Shown here: positions 11,366 through 19,330 of the stretch, piece after piece
How positions within the stretch are numbered: position 1 is the stretch's first letter
How the letters are laid out: each line of letters opens with the position of its first letter
Source: Acanthosoma haemorrhoidale
Lineage: Eukaryota; Arthropoda; Insecta; Hemiptera; Acanthosomatidae
DNA: 64,000 nucleotides
Assembly: GCA_930367205.1 (NCBI GenBank)
Contig: OV884009.1
Span: forward strand, 86,759,189 to 86,823,188
Reading direction: 5' to 3'
The notes under the pieces: model-generated
What the model was told of the DNA's origin: nothing
Seen by the model: the letters and a program-made list of their open reading frames with translations, nothing else
Databases searched by the model: none
Made by a program: the position numbers and the translations under genes

Positions 11366-12525
11366 TTTTTTTTAATATTTACAGTGATATATTGCTTAAT
11401 ATGATCTAAATATCTTATATTATTTTGATTACTTAATACTAGTTTACATTCTTTTAAATTTCCGTTATGTACAATAGATGAAACACATTTTGATTCTGTT
11501 TTATTAAGATTTATACAGTAATAATTGTCAATAAAAATACAACTTCCTTGATAGAGAGTGGCTCCTTTTTGTAAGTAAAGATCAGTTTTTAAATCAATTT
11601 CGTAAATTGTCTGGTTTATAATTCTTGGTACTGATATCACAAAATATCCTTTATAGGATTCATCATGAATTGGTAATTTGATAAAAGTATGGATTATATT
11701 GTGATGAGTTGAACAAAAGATTTTACTATTTGTCCATAGAATTTCAGTATTATCTGAGATTAGTTTTATGTTACTTGGTAGATTTTTTATTACATCAATC
11801 ATTAAATTGGTGTGAACAATGCCAAGCTTACAAAATTCTAAAGATAAAGTTAAATCTTTAATTTTATTTAATAAATGCATGATGTGAATATATAAGTCAT
11901 AAGCTTTTTCATTTTGTCCTAGCGATTCGAAATTTTGTCTATTAATTATGAAATTTTTATTAATTGTTTTGATTTCATTCTGGTAATCCTCAATCAGACG
12001 TTTATTAATATTGACAGAATTTTCGATGTTATGTTCAATCTTATAATTATTTTGTTCTACATTTGAAATTATTTTATCGTAGTATTCCTTGTCGTCATTA
12101 TTCATATTACCTGTTATCCAACTAATAACATTACCTAGACCATTTATCAAGCCTCGTCTATGACGATTTTTAATATCTCTTTGTTGCATTAATTGAAATT
12201 GTTCAAAAACTTCGTTTGTTAAATCTTTTAGCAAATGATACATTTTATGTGATCTAAAGTTAGTAACATGATCTTCAATATTTATTATTTCTACTTCTAA
12301 TAAACTTAAATTATAAAAATGATAAGTTTCATAATATTGATTAACTACTCTAATATTATTTACAGAATAATGGAGAATTCCTGGAGAGTTAGTGAGATCT
12401 ACTACTTTTATCGTCAGAATCTTCTGAAGATGAAGTATCAGAATTATTGACATGTAGTGAATCTTCATCTGAAACAAAATGTTTCCTCTTTTTACGTTTG
12501 TTGGGTCTCCTAACGTTATCAACAT
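11350..12525 (-). CDS. env: Envelope fusion protein, baculovirus F-like, truncated at 3' end
   Basis: This 391-residue frame begins at an ATG overlapping the pol 3' end. Errantivirus env is usually made from a spliced mRNA, so the true N-terminus may be M20 or M25, just before a hydrophobic signal-peptide-like stretch. A furin-type R-x-R-R site lies at residues 121-124. It is followed by a glycine-rich, fusion-peptide-like segment (125-141), an arrangement typical of baculovirus F and errantivirus env proteins. A helical, Asn-rich region follows, then a C-terminal part with several cysteines. The frame stops at 11350, before any membrane anchor. The anchor is found in another frame (10953-11365) beyond an A8 run on the coding strand. 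The predicted product as assembled would not be membrane-anchored. Confidence 0.9.
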   Translation of the reverse strand: MLITLGDPTNVKRGNILFQMKIHYMSIILILHLQKILTIKVVDLTNSPGILHYSVNNIRVVNQYYETYHFYNLSLLEVEIINIEDHVTNFRSHKMYHLLKDLTNEVFEQFQLMQQRDIKNRHRRGLINGLGNVISWITGNMNNDDKEYYDKIISNVEQNNYKIEHNIENSVNINKRLIEDYQNEIKTINKNFIINRQNFESLGQNEKAYDLYIHIMHLLNKIKDLTLSLEFCKLGIVHTNLMIDVIKNLPSNIKLISDNTEILWTNSKIFCSTHHNIIHTFIKLPIHDESYKGYFVISVPRIINQTIYEIDLKTDLYLQKGATLYQGSCIFIDNYYCINLNKTESKCVSSIVHNGNLKECKLVLSNQNNIRYLDHIKQYITVNIKKNNRLS

Positions 12526-15151
12526 GTGTTGTTAATTGCCTAGCGCCTTGGATTAACACATTTACTTTTCTGAATTTGTCTCTACTTTTAATCTTCGATT
12601 GAGTATCTTTGATAAATTCTTGATTTATTAATTCAGGTGGATCTTCCCGATTTTTATTTAATTTTTCTGTACGCTTTATCTTTTCTTCATTAATTTTTGT
12701 GTGAGCTAATTCATGCAAAAGTTGTAAATCTTTATGATACTTTTGTACGTATAGTTCTGTTATACTAATATTTTTGTTGTTGTTATTTTCTTTTATAAAT
12801 CCGAAAGTGATTTCATTGGGTGTTAATTTTAGATTGTTATTTAAGGTATTATTGTACGCAATAATTGCAAGTTTTAATTTTTGTTCAAATGAATAAGATT
12901 TTCTCTCATGCGAGATAAGTCTTAGTAATTCGCTTAGTGTTAAATGAACTCTATTTAATAATCCCAAAGAATTTGAGTGATTAGTGGATGTATAATGTAA
13001 TAAAATATCATTGTGGTCACAAAATTGTTTAACTAAATTGTTTTTCATTTCTGTGCCTTGATCTAATGAGATCTGTACTGGCGTAGGATAATGAGATAAA
13101 TAATTTTGTAAACAATCACAAATATTGATTGCATTGTGTGTTGGAATAACTTGTGCGAACAATCTTTTTGAGAAAGTATCAACAGCAGTAAATATTATTT
13201 TCCTTTCATACTTCAAAATGTCAATCATTAATTCTCGAAAAGGTTTTTCTGGTGTTGGGGTTTGTTGAAATTTAGTTTTGATAGGTTTTCTATCATACTT
13301 TGATTTTTTACAAATTTCACATTTATTAATGTATTCTGTAATTTTGTCTTTCATATTGGGGAAATAAACTTGTTTTTTTAATTTTTCAAAAGTTTCTAAT
13401 ATTCCACGATGTTTAGTTTTTCCTAAATGATAGTTTTCAATAGTTTCGCGTTGTTCATTTACATTTTCTACGTCATTGATAAAGTTAAAATAACGTTTTA
13501 TTCTTACAGAAGGGAATTCGTTTTCTATTATATTTTGAATCTCTTTAAAGTATTCATCGTAAGTTTTTTCTAAAGTTTTTATGTTCGGTGAACAGAAAAT
13601 TCCGTAAGTCTTGTCCGGTTCTACGATCTGGTAGAGTAGAGTTTGCAAGTCATCTTTCCTGTTAATGATGAGTTCGTATCTTCTCTTGTTTCCAAATGGC
13701 TTAGAGAACTTCATGTCTTCTTTGTTTCCTCTAATGATAATAATTTGATTTTTTTCTACATTTATACATTTATCTGGTTCACATATCCAAGTTTGTTCAT
13801 TGCTGGATTCTTGTGAATGAATAGTTTCTAGATCTGATTGATTTTCTGCATTTTCCGCTGTAGATGGAATATTTATTAATTCCTCCATAATTGCTTCATA
13901 TTCTGTTGTTTTTTCAGCAGCTTCTTCTTGATTTTGTAATATGTCATCAATAAATACATCAATATCAATATCTACATCATCAATATCCATATCCTCTGGT
14001 TCCGTGTGGTTTACTTCATTTATATTTCTTGATAAAGCATCTGCTACATAATTTGTTTTACCATTAACATGTTTTATGTCAAATTCGAACTCCTGCAACT
14101 TCCAAATCCATTTCATGATTCGGGTGTTACCGTTCTTCATAGAAAATATCCAAGTTAGTGGTTTATGATCGGTTTGAAGTAAAAATTTAGTTCCGTATAA
14201 GTAAGGCTTAAAGTGTTGAGTCGCCCATACAACTGCTAATAATTCTTTTTCGATAGTGCTATAATTATTTTCCGCATTTTGTAGTACTCGTGAAGCGAAT
14301 GCTACAGGATGTTCAATATCATCATCGTCTTTTTGGGACAATACCACTCCAATTGCTTTATTACTAGCATCTGTAGTTAATATGAATGATTTATTCCAAT
14401 CGGGGTATTTTAAAATTGGTGCATTTGCCATTAAATCTATTAATGTCTTACAAGCCCTTTTTATCTCTTCGGTTTTATAAATTTTTGTTTTAATCGAATC
14501 TGAAATAGGTTTAGTTATTTTTGCATATCCTTTAATGAATTTCCTATAGTATCCTGTCATACCTAAGAACTGTCTTGTCGACTTTTCGTCATGAGGTACT
14601 GGAAAGTTTACTATAGTTTCTATCTTTTTCGGATCTGTTTTTAAACCTTCTTCAGTTACAATATAGCCGAGAAATTTTAATTCTTTTTTGAAAAATTCAG
14701 TTTTATCTAATTGAATTGATAACTGATGTTCTTTTAATGCTTTGAAAACTTTTTCCAAATCTCTTAAATGTTCGTTTTCATTTTTTGAATAAATAATAAT
14801 ATCGTCAACGTAAACCATTGCATTAGGAATATTTGATATCATCATTGTCATTGCTCTCTGAAAAGTCGGCGGTCCATTACTTATTCCGAATGGCATTCGA
14901 ACAAATTCGTAATGACCATTTTCAGTAGAGAATGCTGTTTTTGGAATAGATTCTTCATCCATTTCTATTGGATGAAATCCCGATGTTAAATCAATAGTCG
15001 AAAATATTTTTGCACCTCTTAATCGATTCAGCAAATCTTCGATATTGGGTAACGGGAATTTATCTTTTATGGTAGCCTGATTTAATTTTCTATAATCGAT
15101 TACCATGCGAACTTTTTTTATACCCGATGCGTCCATTTTTTTTTGGAACAA
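12389..15151 (-). CDS. pol: Pol: reverse transcriptase core, RNase H and integrase (frame-shifted part)
   Basis: This open frame of 920 codons enters in the middle of the RT domain, so the formal start is not biological. RT: RMPFG motif at about 85-89 and catalytic YVDD at 114-117. RNase H: D261, E303, D328 and D371. An acidic linker follows (about 380-460). Integrase: zinc-binding H575, H581, C611 and C614, then D644 and D697 of the D,D-35-E core. The position where Glu is expected (733) is Asn, in a context (NRVH) that aligns with the family's ERxH. A basic and Ser-rich tail overlaps env. The frame starts in the overlap with the protease/RT frame (15090-15151) at a run of nine A on the coding strand (plus T9, 15136-15144). 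One extra base there accounts for the split. Confidence 0.93.
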   Translation of the reverse strand: MFQKKMDASGIKKVRMVIDYRKLNQATIKDKFPLPNIEDLLNRLRGAKIFSTIDLTSGFHPIEMDEESIPKTAFSTENGHYEFVRMPFGISNGPPTFQRAMTMMISNIPNAMVYVDDIIIYSKNENEHLRDLEKVFKALKEHQLSIQLDKTEFFKKELKFLGYIVTEEGLKTDPKKIETIVNFPVPHDEKSTRQFLGMTGYYRKFIKGYAKITKPISDSIKTKIYKTEEIKRACKTLIDLMANAPILKYPDWNKSFILTTDASNKAIGVVLSQKDDDDIEHPVAFASRVLQNAENNYSTIEKELLAVVWATQHFKPYLYGTKFLLQTDHKPLTWIFSMKNGNTRIMKWIWKLQEFEFDIKHVNGKTNYVADALSRNINEVNHTEPEDMDIDDVDIDIDVFIDDILQNQEEAAEKTTEYEAIMEELINIPSTAENAENQSDLETIHSQESSNEQTWICEPDKCINVEKNQIIIIRGNKEDMKFSKPFGNKRRYELIINRKDDLQTLLYQIVEPDKTYGIFCSPNIKTLEKTYDEYFKEIQNIIENEFPSVRIKRYFNFINDVENVNEQRETIENYHLGKTKHRGILETFEKLKKQVYFPNMKDKITEYINKCEICKKSKYDRKPIKTKFQQTPTPEKPFRELMIDILKYERKIIFTAVDTFSKRLFAQVIPTHNAINICDCLQNYLSHYPTPVQISLDQGTEMKNNLVKQFCDHNDILLHYTSTNHSNSLGLLNRVHLTLSELLRLISHERKSYSFEQKLKLAIIAYNNTLNNNLKLTPNEITFGFIKENNNNKNISITELYVQKYHKDLQLLHELAHTKINEEKIKRTEKLNKNREDPPELINQEFIKDTQSKIKSRDKFRKVNVLIQGARQLTTHVDNVRRPNKRKKRKHFVSDEDSLHVNNSDTSSSEDSDDKSSRSH

Positions 15152-15890
15152 TCCACAAAGGGGAATTATACGGCGACTTACTTGGTCTAATTATTCCGTT
15201 TTTTAATAATTTTCCAACTTCTTCGTTAATTTGTTCTTTAAATTGTTCCGGATATCTATAATTTCGTGTATAAATCGGATTTTCATTCGTAGTTATTATT
15301 CTATGTTTTAATAATTTAGTCGGTTTTAATTTTTCATTTTCTGTTTTTAATATTTCACCGTTTTCACTTAATATTTTTGTGAGTTTTTCCGTTATCTCCG
15401 AATTTATGTGTTCGTGTCTTATAACATTTTTAATTTCATTAGTATCTTCGATATGAAACATTTCGTCTCTTTCAAGTTTGTATTTTATTCCCATTATTTT
15501 TATTTCCATGTCTTCTAAATTTATATTAGTTTTTAACATTTTCATTGTTTCGTACCCAAGTAAAATATCAAACCGTGAACTAATAGGATAAACTAAGAAC
15601 TTTACTTCTTGATTAATTCCTATCAGATTTTGCAGGTTGAGGTTTACACTTTGTGTTCCTTCTGCTCGTCCTGTAGGGGTTTTTATCGCGAAGTTTTCTA
15701 TGTTTATTTTAGCATCTTTCGGAATTGCTTGGGGACAAATATAATTTTTTGTTGCTCCTGTGTCAATTAACCATTTATTATTTTCTTTATCCAAGAGCTG
15801 TGGTAAATTATTTAAAAAATTAACTTCGTCACTTATTTTAATTACATTCGATCCGGTGGTTCTCCTTTGTTCGGACCTTGGTCTAAAAAA
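15090..15890 (-). CDS. pol: Pol: aspartic protease and N-terminal RT, expressed by -1 frameshift
   Basis: The frame is open from the slippery heptamer at the gag 3' end (15884-15890) to a stop at 15090. A later in-frame TTG at 15794 is probably not a start. The retroviral-type protease carries its catalytic D-T-G eleven residues after that TTG, in a W-L-I-D-T-G-A-T context. The RT fingers follow, ending in the conserved SPYNSP and WIVPKK segments, where the frame is lost. RT continues in the overlapping frame 12389-15151. Expression as a Gag-Pol fusion is inferred from the -1 register and the heptamer. The truncation after WIVPKK removes the RT active site, RNase H and integrase from this product as assembled. 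Confidence 0.9.
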   Translation of the reverse strand, partial: FFRPRSEQRRTTGSNVIKISDEVNFLNNLPQLLDKENNKWLIDTGATKNYICPQAIPKDAKINIENFAIKTPTGRAEGTQSVNLNLQNLIGINQEVKFLVYPISSRFDILLGYETMKMLKTNINLEDMEIKIMGIKYKLERDEMFHIEDTNEIKNVIRHEHINSEITEKLTKILSENGEILKTENEKLKPTKLLKHRIITTNENPIYTRNYRYPEQFKEQINEEVGKLLKNGIIRPSKSPYNSPLWIVPKKNGRIGYKKSSHGNRL

Positions 15891-17026
15891 TTATCTTTAT
15901 TAGTTTCAAGTTGTTTTACTCTTTCAGTTAATATTCTAATTTGTTCATCTCTCTCATCCTCGGCGTAATGTACGCGATTAGAAACAGTTCTCATCGAAAC
16001 CGTATTTGAATCATTTTGTTGTGGTGGATCTACTTTTTGTTGATTATTTCTCCAATTTCCGGATGGAGGTTTATTAAAGAATCTATGTTGAGATTTTGGA
16101 TCCCATGATTGATTATGAATAGGTTTTTGATAATTTTGTTGATTATTTGGGTAATTGTGATAATTTGGTTGTGCATTTTGATAACTTTTATAATTTTGGT
16201 TTTGTTGATGTTGATAATCTTGTTTTTGTTCATGAGGTTGTTTTTGAAATTGTTTTTCATATTTATGTTTGTAATTTGGATCGAAATTTTTGCCTTTATA
16301 ATTCGATTGGTGTGGTTGGTGGTGTTTGTCTTTTCGACTACCCGGACCGTACACCCGATGCACAATGTGCGCAGCGTTATTTCTTAAGATTTCGTCAATA
16401 TCTTCGATTGTCTCGAATTTAATATGATAAATAAAATCAGTAAGCGAGGGATGTAAATTATGAACGGTGTGATGTGATATCTGTTTGTCGTATCTTTCCA
16501 TTTCCGACTGTTTATTCACTATTTCCGAGTCGGCATACACGCGAGCATATAAATCGCATCTTTTCTTACCTAATCTTTCTAAGTAATCATGTGGGTTTTC
16601 GTTATGGTACGATTTAGTATTGAGTATTTCTGATATTAATTGCTCTCTCGTTCGCGTATCTTGATATTTACGTTTAAGGAATGTTAAAATTTCTGTCACA
16701 CTAGTGAATTCCTTATCATAGGTTGCAATTTTTGCTTTTCCTTTTAGCTTAGTTAATAAAGTTAATACTAATTTTGAATGGTTTATATCTTTATATTGGT
16801 TATTATCTTTACAATATAAGTCATACACAAATTTTGTATTTCTAATAAAATCTACTAATTGTAAAGGATCACCATCATATTCCGGAATTAATTTAAAATC
16901 ATGATCTTTTATTTCCATAGCCATCTCTGAATTTGTATTTTCTAATAGTAATTGATCAATATTATCTAGATTAAAAGTTGTATATACTTGTCTTAATTGG
17001 TTTAATCTATCCTGTAAATTTGACAT
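15842..17026 (-). CDS. gag: Gag structural protein
   Basis: A 394-residue frame starts at an ATG about 300 bp inside the 5' LTR, the usual place for gag. The N-terminal two thirds are helical and charged, with a capsid-like section at about 40-230 (GDPLQLVDFI, then a region rich in Leu and Lys). From about residue 235 the protein becomes extremely rich in Gln, Asn, His and Tyr, with no CCHC zinc knuckle. Gypsy-group errantiviral Gags also lack one. The tail ends with a stop at 15842, shortly after the slippery heptamer at 15884-15890. Shadow frames on both strands across the Gln/Asn-rich part are not genes. Confidence 0.9.
   Translation of the reverse strand: MSNLQDRLNQLRQVYTTFNLDNIDQLLLENTNSEMAMEIKDHDFKLIPEYDGDPLQLVDFIRNTKFVYDLYCKDNNQYKDINHSKLVLTLLTKLKGKAKIATYDKEFTSVTEILTFLKRKYQDTRTREQLISEILNTKSYHNENPHDYLERLGKKRCDLYARVYADSEIVNKQSEMERYDKQISHHTVHNLHPSLTDFIYHIKFETIEDIDEILRNNAAHIVHRVYGPGSRKDKHHQPHQSNYKGKNFDPNYKHKYEKQFQKQPHEQKQDYQHQQNQNYKSYQNAQPNYHNYPNNQQNYQKPIHNQSWDPKSQHRFFNKPPSGNWRNNQQKVDPPQQNDSNTVSMRTVSNRVHYAEDERDEQIRILTERVKQLETNKDNFLDQGPNKGEPPDRM
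15884..15890 (-). promoter_or_regulatory. -1 ribosomal frameshift heptamer at the gag-pol junction
   Basis: In gag register the coding strand reads T TTT TTA, an exact X-XXY-YYZ slippery heptamer of the type used by HIV-1. The pol frame is -1 relative to gag and is open without a stop from this point through the protease. The gag stop lies about 40 bases further on. I did not identify a convincing downstream pseudoknot by eye. Confidence 0.8.
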
Positions 17027-17324
17027 ACAATAAACTTATAATTACTTATAATTACCATCAAGTATGTTGTCTTCAGTGGAAAAATCTTCTTCCTTGGTGC
17101 TGCGAAGTCTCAACAAATAGTTTTGAAACTCGGGTGATAAGATTTGAAAATCTTCAGAAAGTTGAAAGATACCTCTGTAGTCGTGGAGAATGCTTGCTAT
17201 ACTTGTATACGCAGTGGCAATCTTCCTCAAGACGGAGAGAAGTAGTTATGCTGCTTGATTTCGGTATTACACACGATTCTAAGCTCCGCAAAGTTACTTT
17301 AAATACCTTCAAAATTCCTCCCAA

Positions 17325-17343
17325 GTCCCACGTTCGGGCGCCA
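17325..17343 (-). other. Primer-binding site, tRNA-Lys type
   Basis: Immediately inside the 5' LTR the element's sense strand reads TGGCGCCCGAACGTGGGAC. The first T is the last LTR base. The TGGCGCCC core is complementary to the 3' end of tRNA-Lys, the primer of gypsy. Confidence 0.85.
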
Positions 17344-17560
17344 GTTAAATATCTTCAAAGCACACAAGACTTTTTAAAAAGATTTATTTTGAATAACAAA
17401 CATAAATGACATGGTAATATACAGATCTAATCTAGCATAGTGACGGGCTAATGAGATACAATAGACTGACCTCCTCCTCTGATTCTCACGGGGTTTAAAT
17501 AAGAGTCAGCAAAGGGGTGATTCATAGTTCTTAGAATGTTAGCACGGGTGCACTATAACT
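17343..17560 (-). repeat. 5' LTR of the errantivirus
   Basis: A 218-bp LTR with the same sequence and termini as 10680-10897. The right flank begins with ATAT (17561-17564), the second copy of the target duplication. Confidence 0.95.
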
Positions 17561-17896
17561 ATATATAGTAAACAATGAAATACAAATAATTAATGCAACG
17601 ATAAAAGTCTTGAAATATAAAATAACGAGCGTCTCTATGTATGCCAAGAAGGTGTTGTTGGAATAGAAGAGCTTTGAAGATTCATAGAGATGAAGCATGG
17701 CGGCTATAAGGAGGTAGAGGATTCCAGAGAGTAGTAGAGCGAGCAAGGAAGGACCGATCGTATTCTGCAGTTTTGTGGGCAGGAGTATAAATAAAGGTTG
17801 GAGAGACGGGATCCGTGTTTCGGGAGCGAGCTGAGGTTTTAATCTGTAAAACATTGTTACATATGGGAGGTAACGTTTTGGTACAATTTCGGCCAC
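17561..17896 (-). CDS. Candidate host exon, multi-pass membrane protein (ionotropic-receptor-like?)
   Basis: This minus-strand frame of about 112 host codons runs to the errantivirus edge; its last residues and stop in the assembled frame come from the LTR. It begins exactly after a strong splice acceptor on the minus strand: a pyrimidine-rich tract ending TTTTCCTGCAG, plus 17897-17912. The frame then reads GTG GCC GAA. The first 40 residues are basic and Pro/Tyr-rich. Two long hydrophobic segments follow, at about 49-67 and 91-110. The arrangement (a Pro-rich stretch, then LFILLP, then membrane segments) loosely resembles the region entering M1 of divergent insect ionotropic receptors, but no diagnostic motif is present. 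With the element and one ATAT removed, only about one residue would follow before a stop. It may be a terminal exon or a decayed gene. Confidence 0.4.
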
Positions 17897-17902
17897 CTGC
17901 AG

Positions 17903-19330
17903 GAAAAGGGAAATTAATAAGACTCCCAGGGGATAAAGAAATTTCCTGAACCGGTAAGAAAATATCTCAACGCCAAGAAGGAAGAAAATGAGTTTCGGAT
18001 TCCTCCTCGGTCACCCCTCGGCGTCAGTTGTATATCCGCAACCAGGCAGGTGGCACAATGCACAGAAGAAGACTATAGACAGCTCCACCATTGAACCTCT
18101 CCACCAAGCGAAGAAACAGGACGCATTGGAGGATAAGGCCTGATGGACCCTCTGCAAAATTAATATTCCGGTACAGATCACTATCAAGGTTAGATCTTTA
18201 CTTATTTAAGGTAACATGGAATAATCCAGATCCAGCACACAGAATTTGGGAAAGCTGGGAAATTACGGCGCCACGACTGATATGTTGTTCAGATATTCAG
18301 CTATAATCATTTACCATATACTTCACTAACAACATTAACCCTCTGAATCCCATTGTATGAAGATGATTTGATTATGAATCTTATGTTATTTGTTTCGGTT
18401 TCCTTCCAAGGTGAGCTAGTGCATATGTAAGACAATTATTGAAGGTGGGGCGAATAAACTGAAATCAGTTTCTCTGTGAACAAAGTTAGCAATTTTATTC
18501 ACTATATATTATATTATAACAATTATTAATATTGATTTACACAATCTTACATGTAAACAAAGAAACGACAATTACAGTTTATAACTATCACTTCTATATT
18601 CAAACTCTATTTACAACTTTGGTTACCTAACATAACCTTCTCTATCTGATTGCTGCTCCATCTGGTGGGTGCCAGTGGAAGCAGCGCAGCAAATTCAAAT
18701 AAAAGAAAAAATACTTTCCTTACACATATATTTAGAAACTATTTTTAATTAAATTGATTAACATTAAAATTGAAGTTTGTATCCATTTGGAATAATTTTG
18801 ATTTTCAGTTTCCCATTAATTTTCAGTTCGACGCCATTGCAAATAATAATCTTGGCCACTTGAACTTTTTATTATTAAAAGTGATAATGTCTGTCATTAG
18901 CATTTGGCCCGTACCGGGTCTGATTTCGTACCAGCGACCTGCGAATATACATAATATACATAATATTTCCCAAAAATTTTGGGGATTATCGCAGGAATTT
19001 ATCTTTTTATAACAGGAGTTTAGCGCAACAACATTTGGTTCGTATCGCATTGAGCCAGCTACTTGTTTGAGGCACTAGATTATTTAATAATTTAAATTTT
19101 TTGGAATTATTTCTAAAAATTAATTTTGATTTTCAACTTGTGGTTCGATTCGGATTGCACTATAATTATCAATTAACATACACTCCACAACATTCACTTC
19201 TAAGTATATCGTTGGTTAAACTAATAGTTTTTGTTGCGAAATTTTAACATTTTTTTGTGAAAAAATTATTTTTGTTATCTCCATTGTCTCCATAGTGATA
19301 CTATATTAAGATCAATTCCAGTTATAGTGC
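17903..19330. other. unannotated DNA right of the errantivirus
   Basis: Upstream exons of the 17.6-kb candidate gene would lie here on the minus strand. I see short open blocks with acceptor-like tracts (for example ending TTTTGCAG near plus 18158) but no frame that can be joined with confidence. A plus-strand 71-residue frame at 18091-18306 is unrecognised. The stretch 18400-19320 shows nothing identifiable. Confidence 0.35.

Larger units (their letters stand above)
10680..17560 (-). mobile_element. Errantivirus-type Ty3/gypsy endogenous retroelement
   Basis: A full-length element of 6,881 bp lies on the minus strand. It has two 218-bp LTRs with no difference seen, AGTTA...TAACT termini and a 4-bp ATAT duplication (10676-10679 and 17561-17564). 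Insertion into ATAT is characteristic of 17.6/297/gypsy-type errantiviruses. In transcription order it carries a PBS matching tRNA-Lys, gag, a -1 frameshift into pol (protease, RT, RNase H, integrase) and a baculovirus-F-like env. The identical LTRs imply recent insertion. Pol and env are each broken by a one-base change in a homopolymer run, and the integrase lacks the expected third acidic residue. As assembled, this copy is not autonomous. Confidence 0.95.

Noticed and set aside
12389..15794. Interpreting the split pol as a second programmed frameshift inside RT
   Set aside because: Errantiviruses are not known to shift inside RT. The split sits in a bare homopolymer within a conserved motif, so a lesion or assembly error is simpler.
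16030..16422. Three long frames on both strands inside gag
   Set aside because: Shadows of the Gln/Asn-rich gag tail, whose biased codons leave other frames open.
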